Below, piece after piece: positions 32,784 through 40,854 of a DNA stretch of 64,000 nucleotides. Made by a program: the position numbers and the translations under genes. Within the stretch, counting starts at the first letter, position 1. Every line of letters starts with the position of its first letter. The notes under the pieces are model-generated. The model had not been told where the DNA came from. It did not search any database and was given only the letters and a program-made list of their open reading frames with translations. The DNA is taken from positions 1,178,001 to 1,242,000 of the forward strand of contig NZ_CP116942.1 of the NCBI RefSeq assembly GCF_028532485.1, written 5' to 3'. The DNA comes from Iamia majanohamensis (GTDB taxonomy: Bacteria; Actinomycetota; Acidimicrobiia; Acidimicrobiales; Iamiaceae).

Positions 32784-33336
32784 GCGGCTCGCCCCCACCG
32801 GTGAGCGCCCGTCGCACGGCGTCCTCCACCTGCTCCGGGGTGCGGGCGTCCACCTCGACCACGTGGTCGGCGAGGGCGAGGTAGGTCCCGTCGCGCTCGT
32901 CGAGGAGGTGGGTCAGCGCGGTGGCGGGGTCGTCGCCCAGCAGCGGACGGTGGTCGTCGCCGTCACCCACCCGGGCCGCGAGCGTGCCCGCCGTCGCCCG
33001 GAGGTAGACGGTGGTGACGTCGTCACGGGCGACGGCGGAGGCCATGTCGTCGTCGACGGCGACGCCTCCGGGCACCGCCAGCACCACCGGGTCGGTCGCG
33101 ACGAGAGCGTCGAGGACCGCCTGTCGCTCCTGCGGGCGGTAGGCGTCCTCGCCCCCCGCCTCCCACAGCTCGCGCACGGTGCGCCCGGTGGCCGCCTCGA
33201 TCGCGTCGTCGGTGTCGACGAACGGCCGTCCCCAGCGCCCGGCGAGGGCGCGGCCCACGGTCGACTTGCCGACCGCCATCATCCCGATGAGCGCGACGTG
33301 TCCCCCGGGCGGGGAGGGGCTGGGGCGGGCCGGCAT
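32722..33336 (-). CDS. Shikimate kinase family protein
   Basis: 204 residues from ATG 33336. Walker A GMMAVGKSTVGRALA, DTDDAIEAATGRTVRELWEAGGEDAYRPQERQAVLDAL (shikimate-binding Asp and Arg), and LAVPGGVAVDD in place of the usual GGG loop, then YLRATAGTLAARVGDGDDHRPLLGDDP with the lid arginine. Overall a normal-length SK with some divergence. It phosphorylates shikimate in aromatic amino-acid synthesis, or a similar small substrate. No aro neighbours here; it lies 17 bases after the acyl-CoA dehydrogenase gene. A gluconate-kinase-like role cannot be excluded. Confidence 0.75.
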   Translation of the reverse strand: MPARPSPSPPGGHVALIGMMAVGKSTVGRALAGRWGRPFVDTDDAIEAATGRTVRELWEAGGEDAYRPQERQAVLDALVATDPVVLAVPGGVAVDDDMASAVARDDVTTVYLRATAGTLAARVGDGDDHRPLLGDDPATALTHLLDERDGTYLALADHVVEVDARTPEQVEDAVRRALTGGGEPLRVALPPRPPAAPDPRDGSG

Positions 33337-33353
33337 CTGGGCGCGAGCGGCGC

Positions 33354-35057
33354 TCAGAGCGGGAGGATCTCGTAGCGGTAGCCGCCGGCGGCGATGGCGT
33401 CGCGCGCGATGGCGTGCTGGCGCTCGTCGTCGGGGTGGTGGAGGTGGTCGAGGTTCCGGTCGACCCGGCGGGCGGCGCGGGTGCAGAAGGTCTCGGCCAC
33501 GTAGCGGTCGGCCGAGGACAGCTCGGGCCCCCGCTCCTGGATGACCCCGGACATGCGGGAGAGGGTGGCCGTCTGGGCCACGATGTCCATGGCCGCCTCG
33601 GCCAGCCGCTTCTGCGAGCGCTGGGCCGTCTTTATGCCCTCGCCGTGGTGGCGGAGCTCGCCCTCGGCCGCGTCGCGCAGGTGGGCCACCTGGTCGGTGA
33701 GCGGGTCGGCCAGCGCACGCAGGGAGTCGTCGACCTCGAGCCGGTCGGGGCGCACCTGGCGGTCGACCTTGTCGAGGACGTAGCCGGCCACGGTGCCCAG
33801 GCTGCCCAGGGGTCGGGTGAGGTCGAGGTCGGCCATCCCCTCGATCTGGGATGCCAGGGGCTTGAGGCCGGTGAGGGCGATGAACGCCCGCATGACGTCG
33901 TTCGCGCCCTCGAAGATCGGGAAGATGCGGATGTCGCGCAGGATCTTCTCGAAGGGCTCGTCGCGCATGTAGGCCCGGCCGCCGCCGAGCTGGAAGACCC
34001 GGTTGGCCGCGTACCAGAGGAACTCGGTGCCGGCGACCTTCGCCATGGCCGACTCGATGGCGTAGTCCTCGACCCCCTGGTCGACCATCCCGGTCGTGAG
34101 GTAGCAGAGCGACTCGAGGCCGTAGAGGTACGACACCATCCAGCCCAGCTTCTCCTGGACCAGCTCGAAGTCGGCCAGGGGCAGGCCGAACTGGTGGCGC
34201 TCGGTGACGTGGTCGACGGCCAGGCCGAGGAGGTGCTTCACCGCGCCGACCGAGCCGGTGCCGAGCGAGAGCCGTCCGTTGTTCAGCACGTTCACGGCCA
34301 CCTCGAAGCCCCGCCCCGGCTCGCCGAGCACGTTCTCGGGGGCCACCCGCACGTCCTTGTAGGTGAGGCGGCGGAGGTCGTTGGCCCGCAGGCCCATGGT
34401 GTCGTGGCGCTCGCCCACCTCGAGGCCCTCCATGCCGCCGTCGAGGATGAGGGCGACGTGGCCCTCCTCGCAGCGGGCGAAGGTGACGATGACGTCCTTG
34501 GACCCGTTGCCGATGTAGTGCTTGTGGCCGTTCAGCACCCACGACCCGTCGGACTGGCGCTCGGCCCACGAGTCGAGGTGGTAGGCGTCGGAGCCGGCGC
34601 CCGGCTCGGTGAGGGCGAAGGCGGCCAGCTTCCGGCCCGCAGCCAGGTCCGGGAGGTAGCGCTCCTTCTGCTCGTCGGTGCCGTAGAGGTGGATGCCCTT
34701 GGTGCCGATGGACTGGTGCACGCCGAGGACCACCGAGAGGGTGGCGTCGACGTGGCCGATCTCCTCGAACACCCGGCAGTAGCCGGTCTGGGAGAGGCCG
34801 GCGCCGCCGTAGGCGGGATCGATGTAGAGGCCCATCAGGCCGGCCTCGCCCAGGTCGTGGAGCAGGTCGTCACCGACCCAGCGGTCGGCCTCGGCCTGGG
34901 CCGGGTCGTAGTCGGCGGTGACCTCGCGCAGGGTGGCCACGAGCGCCTTGACCCGCTCGACCTCGGCCGCGTCGGGCGTGGGGAACGGCGTGACCATGTC
35001 GCCCTCGAGGCGACCGGTGAACAGGGAGGCGGCGAAGGAGGGGGACGGCATGGTCAT
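33354..35057 (-). CDS. Acyl-CoA dehydrogenase (ACAD9/VLCAD-like)
   Basis: 567 residues from ATG 35057, GGGAAGG upstream. The N-terminus PSFAASLFTGRLEGDMVTPFP is the lead-in typical of the long actinobacterial ACAD group. Core motifs: VLGVHQSIGTKGIHLYGTDEQKERYLPDLAAG, AFALTEPGAGSDAYHLDS (FAD and substrate site), NLGE-like VAPENVLGEPGRGFEVAVNVLNNGRLSLG, and IFEGANDVMRAFIAL, which carries the catalytic-type Glu. The extra C-terminal 150 residues match the VLCAD/ACAD9 class. Role: first step of fatty-acid beta-oxidation, FAD-dependent. Shares its transcript with the shikimate kinase gene. Confidence 0.92.
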   Translation of the reverse strand: MTMPSPSFAASLFTGRLEGDMVTPFPTPDAAEVERVKALVATLREVTADYDPAQAEADRWVGDDLLHDLGEAGLMGLYIDPAYGGAGLSQTGYCRVFEEIGHVDATLSVVLGVHQSIGTKGIHLYGTDEQKERYLPDLAAGRKLAAFALTEPGAGSDAYHLDSWAERQSDGSWVLNGHKHYIGNGSKDVIVTFARCEEGHVALILDGGMEGLEVGERHDTMGLRANDLRRLTYKDVRVAPENVLGEPGRGFEVAVNVLNNGRLSLGTGSVGAVKHLLGLAVDHVTERHQFGLPLADFELVQEKLGWMVSYLYGLESLCYLTTGMVDQGVEDYAIESAMAKVAGTEFLWYAANRVFQLGGGRAYMRDEPFEKILRDIRIFPIFEGANDVMRAFIALTGLKPLASQIEGMADLDLTRPLGSLGTVAGYVLDKVDRQVRPDRLEVDDSLRALADPLTDQVAHLRDAAEGELRHHGEGIKTAQRSQKRLAEAAMDIVAQTATLSRMSGVIQERGPELSSADRYVAETFCTRAARRVDRNLDHLHHPDDERQHAIARDAIAAGGYRYEILPL

Positions 35058-35157
35058 CGACCTTCCCACGCCGACGCAGGTCACGCAGGTGCTGGACCCC
35101 GCCCCCGGTGCGGGGCCGGCCGCGTGACCGCTCCCTCGGTGGCCGACGGGGGCCGGG

Positions 35158-36090
35158 TCACGACGCCGCCCCGACCCGGCTGCGGAGGCGGGCGGTGCAG
35201 CTCGCCAGCCACCTGCTGACCTGCATCTGGCTGACGCCGTAGCGGCCGCCGATCTCGCGCTGGCTCATCTCCTCGACGTAGTAGAGGTGCAGCAGGTCCC
35301 GCTCCCGGCCCGACAGGTGGTCCACAGCGTCGCGGAGGTCCATCCGGTCGGCCGCGGCCTCCACGTCGGCGTCGGGCCCGCCGAGCGACTCCACCCGGGC
35401 CGGGCTGCCGTCGGGCCCGGCCTGGTCGAGGGAGCGGGTGGCCCGGTCGTGGATGGCGGCGTCGGCCCGGCGGACGGCGTCCTCGGGGGCGCCGACGGCC
35501 TCGGCCACCTCGGCGCGGGTCGGTGTCCGGCCGTGCGTCGCGGTCAGGCGCTCCTCGGCGTCGCGCAGGGCGCCCGCCAGGTCGTGCACCGACCGGGGGG
35601 CACGGATGCTCCAGCCCCGGTCCCGGTAGTGGCGCTTGATGGCGCCGCTGATGGTCGGCCGAGCGAAGGCCGGGAACGGGAGCGCACGCTCGACCTCGAA
35701 GCGCCGGAGCGAGGCGACCAGGGCTTCGAGGGCGACCTGCTGGATGTCCTCGAGCGGGTCGCCGCTGCGAGCCATGTGGTGGGCGAGCGAGGCGGCGTAG
35801 GGCTGGTACTCGTCGACCAGGGCGGCGAGCACGGCGTCGTCGCCGGTCCGCTGGAGCTGGGCGTGCAGCACCCAGGTGTCGAGGTCCACGCCGGGGAGCA
35901 CGGTGCCGTCGTCGCGGCGGGCCTCCCGCGGGACGGTGGCGCGCGCCAGGCGGAGATCGCGGCGGGAGGGGGCGGGGCTGCGCCGGCGGGCCACGGCCCG
36001 ACCCGGGCGGATCGTGCCCTGAGAGGCGCGACCGTCGGGATCGATGGTGCGACCGCGGTCGGACCGGGCACGAGCCACGAGGGGGGACAT
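35158..36090 (-). CDS. RNA polymerase sigma factor, sigma-B/F/G type (group 3)
   Basis: 310 residues from ATG 36090, GAAGGA 7 bases upstream. A basic 65-residue N-terminus precedes region 2 (VDEYQPYAASLAHHMARSGDPLEDIQQVALEALVASLRRFEVERALPFPAFARPTISGAIKRHYRDRGWSIRAPR), region 3 (HGRTPTRAEVAEAVGAPEDAVRRA) and region 4 (LSGRERDLLHLYYVEEMSQREIGGRYGVSQMQVSRWLASCTARL). This order and the RDRGWSIRAPR end of region 2 mark the SigB/SigF general-stress and sporulation class. No anti-sigma or anti-anti-sigma gene adjoins it. It may drive the many small stress genes in this window (inference). Bases 36091-36237 upstream hold no gene. Confidence 0.9.
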   Translation of the reverse strand: MSPLVARARSDRGRTIDPDGRASQGTIRPGRAVARRRSPAPSRRDLRLARATVPREARRDDGTVLPGVDLDTWVLHAQLQRTGDDAVLAALVDEYQPYAASLAHHMARSGDPLEDIQQVALEALVASLRRFEVERALPFPAFARPTISGAIKRHYRDRGWSIRAPRSVHDLAGALRDAEERLTATHGRTPTRAEVAEAVGAPEDAVRRADAAIHDRATRSLDQAGPDGSPARVESLGGPDADVEAAADRMDLRDAVDHLSGRERDLLHLYYVEEMSQREIGGRYGVSQMQVSRWLASCTARLRSRVGAAS

Positions 36091-36237
36091 GGATCCTTCT
36101 TCCTCCCGACCGGGCGATGTCCGTCGGGGTGGAGTGGGGTGACCCTCGTGGTTTGAACGTCGATGTCCACCGAACCACAGACGGTGGGGTCGCACAAGGG
36201 TGGCGGAAGACCACCCCGACGGGTGGAGGGCGACGGG

Positions 36238-37224
36238 CTAGTCGACGTCGGTGATGCCCGGGCCGGAACCGGTCGATGCCGCGACCAGGGCCCCGCCTCG
36301 CAGCACGGTCACCGGCCCGTCCTCGCTCACGACGATGACCGTGGCCCCGGGGTCGTCGTAGCTGTAGCGCCGACCCGAGGTGTGGCGCATGCCGCGGTAG
36401 CCGAGGACGCCCGTCTCGGCCTCGGTCGAGGGCACCAGCCGCACACCGATCTCCCGCAGCGTGCCGTCGGCCTGGAAGAGGGTGGCGCCGTCGATCTGGG
36501 CCAGGACGTGGCGGAGCGGGGCCAGGTCCGGCGGGTGGGTGATCCGCAGGGCGGGCGGCGTGGGGAGGCGGCGCTCGAAGGTGCGGGGCAGGTCGTGGTC
36601 GGGGCCGTGCACGAGGATGGCGCCGATGCCCCGGCTGCCCAGGTCGTGCACCGCGAACTCGAGCAGCCGGGCCAGCACGCCCCGGTCGTCGGAGGCCACC
36701 CCCTCGCCGATGGCGTCGATCCAGGTCGACACCATGGGCTCGTGGTGCCACCCGAGCCCGTCGTAGCGGTAGACCCCCGCCGGGCCCACCACCCGCACCG
36801 TGCCCGACGGGTGGCGCTGCACGATGACGGCGCCGAGGGCCCCGGCCAGCACGACGAGGTCGCGCTCGGAGCCGGCCGGTCGGTCGAAGACGACGCCCTC
36901 GGCCCGCTCGGCATCCCAGCGCAGCAGCCAGCTCGAGAGGCCGTCGGCGTAGGCCCGGGCCGCCGTCGGGTCGCCGGGGATGGGCCGCCGCTCGATCGAT
37001 AGCTCGGTGACCTCCTCCCAGGCCCACGCAGCCGTGCGGGGCGCGACGAGGGCGCCGTAGCTCGGCACCCGCCTCTCGTGCACGGGGGGCCGGAGGGCGT
37101 AGTCGAGCTCCTCGACGGCGAGGTCGTGCCAGGCCTCCGAGCCGTCGAGCACGAGGCCCTGCTCGGACAGCTCCTCGACCAGCCGTCGCCGTCGAGCGGC
37201 GGTGAGGGGGACCGGCGGGACCAC
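36238..37224 (-). CDS. DisA_N (diadenylate cyclase-type) domain protein
   Basis: 328 residues from GTG 37224, nearly leaderless behind a TAGCCT -10-like hexamer. Residues 1-225 form an uncharacterised region with a PAGSERDLVVLAGALGAVIVQRHPSGTVRVVG beta segment. The C-terminal 100 residues match the DisA_N fold: IDGATLFQADGTLREIGVRL (DGA at 245-247) and GYRGMRHTSGRRYSYDDPGATVIVVSEDGPVTVLRGG (RHT at 280-282, where classical enzymes have RHR). It should make or bind c-di-AMP; no DisA helical or DNA-binding domains are present. Activity is uncertain because of the Arg-to-Thr change. Confidence 0.75.
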   Translation of the reverse strand: MVPPVPLTAARRRRLVEELSEQGLVLDGSEAWHDLAVEELDYALRPPVHERRVPSYGALVAPRTAAWAWEEVTELSIERRPIPGDPTAARAYADGLSSWLLRWDAERAEGVVFDRPAGSERDLVVLAGALGAVIVQRHPSGTVRVVGPAGVYRYDGLGWHHEPMVSTWIDAIGEGVASDDRGVLARLLEFAVHDLGSRGIGAILVHGPDHDLPRTFERRLPTPPALRITHPPDLAPLRHVLAQIDGATLFQADGTLREIGVRLVPSTEAETGVLGYRGMRHTSGRRYSYDDPGATVIVVSEDGPVTVLRGGALVAASTGSGPGITDVD

Positions 37225-37319
37225 CCGGGCAGGCTACGGCCGTCGGTCCGAGGAGCGCACCCGGCCGCCCCGGGTCGCGGGCCGGCCGCCGCGCCTCCGT
37301 GCCGGTGCGGCTCGGTCCG

Positions 37320-38078
37320 TCAGGGGACCTCCGGCTCGGCCGCGGTCCCCGTGCTGCTGTGGCGGTCCACGACCTCCGCCGCGACCTCCCGGAGCTTGAC
37401 GTTCGTCCGTTGGGAGGCCCGCCGCAGGACGTCGAAGGCCTGGTCGTCGTCCAGGTCGCTCTCGGCCATGATGATGCCCTTCGCCGTGGCGATCACGTCC
37501 CGGGTGCGCAGGGCGGTGCGCAGGTCGTCGACCTGTCCAGCGCTCTCCATGGCGACGGCCGCGTGGGCGGCGAACACGGCCCCGACGTGGACGTCGTCCT
37601 CACCGAAGCTCCCCGGGGAGCCGGCGTAGAGGTTGAGGGCGCCCAGGGTGTCCTCACCGATGAACAGGCGGAACGAGAGGATGCTGCGGACGCCCGTCTC
37701 CTCCTCGGCCCGACGGACGAACGACGGCCAGCGGTCCTCGTCCCGGATGTCGTCGGACCGGAACACCTGGTGCTCGCGGATGGCGCTCAGGCAGGGCCCC
37801 TCTCCGGTCTCGTACTGGAGCCGGTCGACGCGCTCGGGCACCTCGTCGCTGCTCCCTGCGGTGCGGACAACCCCTGCCGACACCAGGGTGATGCCGCAGT
37901 GCTCGGCGCCGTCGATGGTCTGCACCGCGAGGGTGCTGATGCGGGAGAGCACCGCCGGCAGGTCGTCCTCGGCGACGAGGGACCGCGCCACCTGGGCGAA
38001 GGCATCGGCCAGGCCGCTGGGGTCGCTGGCCGGGTCGGTGCGGTCCTGGGCGCCGGTGTCGTCCACTTCTGCCAGCAT
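37320..38078 (-). CDS. GAF-ANTAR domain regulator
   Basis: 252 residues from ATG 38078 (MLAEVDDTG); GTG 38090 is an alternative. GAF-like sensor region 20-185: STLAVQTIDGAEHCGITLVSAG, GEGPCLSAIREHQVFRSDDIRDEDRWPSF, SILSFRLFIGEDTLGALNLYAG. C-terminal ANTAR RNA-binding domain: LRTALRTRDVIATAKGIIMAESDLDDDQAFDVLRRASQRTNVKLREVAAEVV, with the usual AxGxxM core. ANTAR proteins bind paired hairpins in mRNA leaders to prevent termination. Divergent from the truncated sigma gene at 38302. Ligand unknown. Confidence 0.9.
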   Translation of the reverse strand: MLAEVDDTGAQDRTDPASDPSGLADAFAQVARSLVAEDDLPAVLSRISTLAVQTIDGAEHCGITLVSAGVVRTAGSSDEVPERVDRLQYETGEGPCLSAIREHQVFRSDDIRDEDRWPSFVRRAEEETGVRSILSFRLFIGEDTLGALNLYAGSPGSFGEDDVHVGAVFAAHAAVAMESAGQVDDLRTALRTRDVIATAKGIIMAESDLDDDQAFDVLRRASQRTNVKLREVAAEVVDRHSSTGTAAEPEVP

Positions 38079-38163
38079 GACAGGTCCCACGCGAGCCCGT
38101 GCCGGGCAGTGACGGGTCGCGAGCCGACGCGACTCGAGGCCGAACCGACGCGCGGAGGCGCCA

Positions 38164-38175
38164 CCGGTGCACCGG
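38164..38175. promoter_or_regulatory. Palindrome in the GAF-ANTAR/sigma divergent region
   Basis: CCGGTGCACCGG is a perfect 12-base palindrome between genes starting at 38078 and 38302. Its core GGTGCACC recurs at 39462-39469 within the box before the heme operon. A hairpin CTCCC-gac-GGGAG lies at 38233-38245. Possible operator; regulator unknown. Confidence 0.3.
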
Positions 38176-38301
38176 CGACGCCCTCGCTGGCCCGCCGGCC
38201 GTGGTCTCGATCCGGTGGGTTGGTCCGGGACTCTCCCGACGGGAGCCGCCGAAACGAGCTCCGGGGTGGTTCATCCTGCGGCGCACGGGCAGACAGGGGC
38301 C

Positions 38302-38637
38302 ATGGCATCGCACGGGGTGGCGCGGGTCCGTTGCGAGGAGCGGGGGGTCGACGAGCTCCTGGCCGCCGTGGGCCGGGGGGACCAGGAGGCCCTGGCCGCC
38401 CTCTACGACGTGCTGTCACCGTCCGTCTTCGCCGCCCTGGCCCGGGTGACCGGAGACCACCGGCGGGCGGAGGAGGCCACCGCCGCCGTGTTCGTCGAGG
38501 TCTGGCGCCGTGCTCCGCACTTCGCACGCGGCGAGGGCACGGCGCGGGCATGGATCACCGCCCTGGCCCGCCGCCACCTGGTCGACGTCGCTCAGGCCGG
38601 CGACGGGTCGGCCACCAGGCGGGCGCTCAGCTCGTAG
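38302..38637 (+). CDS. ECF-type sigma factor fragment: region 2 only
   Basis: 111 residues from ATG 38302. VDELLAAVGRGDQEALAALYDVLSPSVFAALARVTGDHRRAEEATAAVFVEVWRRAPHFARGEGTARAWITALARRHLVDV is a full sigma-70 region 2 of the SigK-like ECF group. The frame stops after RRALSS with no region 4, whose HTH recognises the -35 element. The 3' 46 bases overlap the convergent heme oxygenase gene, so the missing part was not simply missed downstream. Either a decayed gene or a deliberately short factor. Upstream GGTT-N15-GGGCAG (38268-38292) could be its promoter. Confidence 0.7.
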   Translation: MASHGVARVRCEERGVDELLAAVGRGDQEALAALYDVLSPSVFAALARVTGDHRRAEEATAAVFVEVWRRAPHFARGEGTARAWITALARRHLVDVAQAGDGSATRRALSS

Positions 38638-39233
38638 GCCACGCGGACCTCGGCGAGGACCGCCGCCTGCTCGTCGTCGTCCCACGGGGCGGCGTCGAGG
38701 GCGGCCCGGTAGGCGTCCTTGACCTCGACGGGGTCGATCCCGACGAAGGTGTAGAAGCCCAGCTCGAGCTCGGGGTGGGCCCGGGCCAGGGCCCGGCCGA
38801 TGTGCTGGCCACCGGAGAGGTCGCCCAGGTACCGGGTGTAGTGGTGGGCGACGAAGCCGGCGGGCCAGCCACGGGTGGCCTCGATCCGTGCCGCGTACCC
38901 GAGGGCCGCCGGGCCCGCAGCCGGCGTCCCCTCCGGACCCCGCAGGCGGGCGAGGTCGGCCTCCAGCACGGCGGTGCGGGCCAGGCCCTCGACGAGGAAC
39001 GGCGCCACCACCGGGTCGGCGGCCAGGTCGTCGGCGACCTCCTCGAGGGCGCGGTACACGGGGAGGTGCTGGGCCAGGACCCACGCCAGGCCGGCACGGT
39101 CGATGCGGCCGGTGACGAGGGCGCGCATGGTCGCCGAGGTCTCGGCCGAGCCGTGGTCGCCCCGGGTCCCCTCCCGGAGCCGGGCGGCGAAGCCTGCCGG
39201 GGCGGTGTCGCGGGCGGTGGTGGTGCTCGTCAT
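38592..39233 (-). CDS. Heme oxygenase (biliverdin-producing)
   Basis: 213 residues from ATG 39233, GGGAG upstream. HO-1-type all-helical protein: REGTRGDHGSAETSATMRALVTGRI contains the proximal heme-ligand His, VLAQHLPVYRALEEVADDL follows, and TRYLGDLSGGQHIGRALAR is the diagnostic distal helix motif with its flexible glycines. It cleaves heme to biliverdin, CO and iron in the cytoplasm. It faces the heme-uptake operon starting at 39457 across a 223-base region, so import and degradation are controlled from one intergenic segment. Confidence 0.93.
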   Translation of the reverse strand: MTSTTTARDTAPAGFAARLREGTRGDHGSAETSATMRALVTGRIDRAGLAWVLAQHLPVYRALEEVADDLAADPVVAPFLVEGLARTAVLEADLARLRGPEGTPAAGPAALGYAARIEATRGWPAGFVAHHYTRYLGDLSGGQHIGRALARAHPELELGFYTFVGIDPVEVKDAYRAALDAAPWDDDEQAAVLAEVRVAYELSARLVADPSPA

Positions 39234-39456
39234 GGGTCTCCCGGGCGGGCTCGTCGGTGCAGGTGCAGCCGCCGCCAGTGTGGCGGTCGACCGGGCCGAG
39301 AGCAAGGCTGATGACGACATGGTGTCGCGACCACACGACCTCGCGTCGCCAGGGCATGACATCTGGTCGTGAACAAGACGGTCTCAGGCAGGACTCCCCT
39401 GCACATCGGGTCGTCGGGTTGCGCTGAGGCAGGGTGGCGCGCGAGCCTTCTCTGCA

Positions 39457-40854
39457 ATGAAAGGTGCACCTAACAGCCGGTGGGTGGTCCGCAAGGGGGC
39501 CAGGATGGCGGCCCTCGTCACGCTCGTCCTCGTCGCCCTCGCCATGCCCGCTCGAGGCGCGGCGGCAGCCCCCACCGCCCCCCTCGCGGCCCAGGTCCGT
39601 GCCGGCGGCAGCGTCTCCGCCGACGGCCTCACCGTGACCGACGGCCAGCGCACCCTGCGCGCCAGCCAGGTCCTCGACCTCGCACCCGGCGGCCAACAGG
39701 TGGCGGTGGCCGGCAGCGGCTACGACACGAGCAAGGGCATCTACGTCGCCCTCTGCCTGGTGACCCCCGGCGACCAGCCGCCCTCGCCCTGCGGCGGCGG
39801 CATCGACATCGACGGCACCAGCGGCGCCTCGGCCTGGATCTCGTCCAACCCGCCGTCCTACGGGGTGGGCCTGGCCTCCCCCTACGGCGCCGGCGGCACG
39901 TTCTCGACCACGGTGGCGGTGTCGCCCGTCCTGAGCGGGGGCTTCGACTGCCGCCAGGTCCAGTGCGCCATCGTCACGCGCAACGACCACGTCCGCACCG
40001 CCGACCGCGGCCAGGACCTGCTCCTGCCCGTGCGCTTCGGCACCGGTGCCGCGGCACCGGCACCGACGCCTGCGCCCGAGGCCCCCGCCCCGACCGCGCC
40101 GGCCCCCACCACGGCCCCGCCGACCACCGCGCCGCCCACCACCCTCGCCCCGCCTCCCGCGCCGACCACCACGGCCCCGGCCCCCGCCCCCGAGGCGACG
40201 CTGTCGGACGACGGGCGCACCGCGAGCGAGGGCGGCCGGAGCCTCACCGTGTCGCAGGTCGACGGCCTGGCCCCCGACGGCGACGTGGTCACCGTGGAGG
40301 CCGAGGGCTTCGACGAGGGCCGCGGCGTGCTCGTCTCGGTCTGTCGCGTGGCGGAGGCCCCGACCGAGGCGCCCGGCCCCTGCCTGGCGGGGGCCACCCC
40401 CGGCTCGTCGGCCTGGATCTCCTCGGACCCACCGGCCTACGCCGCCGACCTGGTCGAGCCCTACGACGACGGCGGCTTCTCGGTCGAGCTCGACGTGGCC
40501 GCGGTGATCGACGCCGACACCGACTGCCGCGAGGTCGAGTGCGCCGTGGTGGTGCGCCGGGACGACACCGAAGCGGACGACCGCACCCTCGACCTGGCCG
40601 TGCCCGTCGCCTTCGCCGCGGAGGAGGAGGCCCCGGCGACCACCACCACCGCCCCGGCGACCACCACCACCGCCCCGGCGACCGACGACGTGGTCGCCAC
40701 CGCGGATGCGGGCTCCGGCTCGGGCGGCGGACCGCTGCCCTGGGCCCTCGGGGCGGTGGGGCTGCTGGCGGCCGTGGGGGCGACGCTGCTCGTCCTCCGG
40801 GCCCGCCACCGGGGGGACGTCCCTCCCGGCACCCCCGCGGCGGAGGGGGCATGA
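39457..40854 (+). CDS. Surface protein with two neocarzinostatin-like domains and C-terminal TM anchor
   Basis: 465 residues from ATG 39457; ATG 39505 (AAGGGGG upstream) is an alternative but loses the basic n-region of the signal peptide. Mature protein: two copies of a roughly 150-residue beta-rich domain, recognisable by TLRASQVLDLAPGGQQVAVAGSGYD, GIYVALCLV, SAWISSNPP, a DCRQVQC pair and a closing QDLLLPVRF, repeated as LTVSQVDGLAPDGDVVTVEAEGFD and so on. A Thr/Ala/Pro linker (TTTTAPATTTTAPAT) and a final helix with basic tail follow. Fold resembles neocarzinostatin. Cell-surface heme capture is inferred from the HmuTUV neighbours. Confidence 0.75.
   Translation: MKGAPNSRWVVRKGARMAALVTLVLVALAMPARGAAAAPTAPLAAQVRAGGSVSADGLTVTDGQRTLRASQVLDLAPGGQQVAVAGSGYDTSKGIYVALCLVTPGDQPPSPCGGGIDIDGTSGASAWISSNPPSYGVGLASPYGAGGTFSTTVAVSPVLSGGFDCRQVQCAIVTRNDHVRTADRGQDLLLPVRFGTGAAAPAPTPAPEAPAPTAPAPTTAPPTTAPPTTLAPPPAPTTTAPAPAPEATLSDDGRTASEGGRSLTVSQVDGLAPDGDVVTVEAEGFDEGRGVLVSVCRVAEAPTEAPGPCLAGATPGSSAWISSDPPAYAADLVEPYDDGGFSVELDVAAVIDADTDCREVECAVVVRRDDTEADDRTLDLAVPVAFAAEEEAPATTTTAPATTTTAPATDDVVATADAGSGSGGGPLPWALGAVGLLAAVGATLLVLRARHRGDVPPGTPAAEGA
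39460..39473. promoter_or_regulatory. AGGTGCACCT palindrome, possible iron-regulator box
   Basis: AAAGGTGCACCTAA, an imperfect 14-base palindrome with a perfect 10-base core, is an AT-richer island at the very start of the heme operon. Its AGGT/ACCTAA half-sites resemble DtxR/IdeR boxes, though it is shorter than the 19-base consensus. It lies just inside the 5' end of the frame from ATG 39457 or about 31 bases before ATG 39505. Inference from position and shape. Confidence 0.4.
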
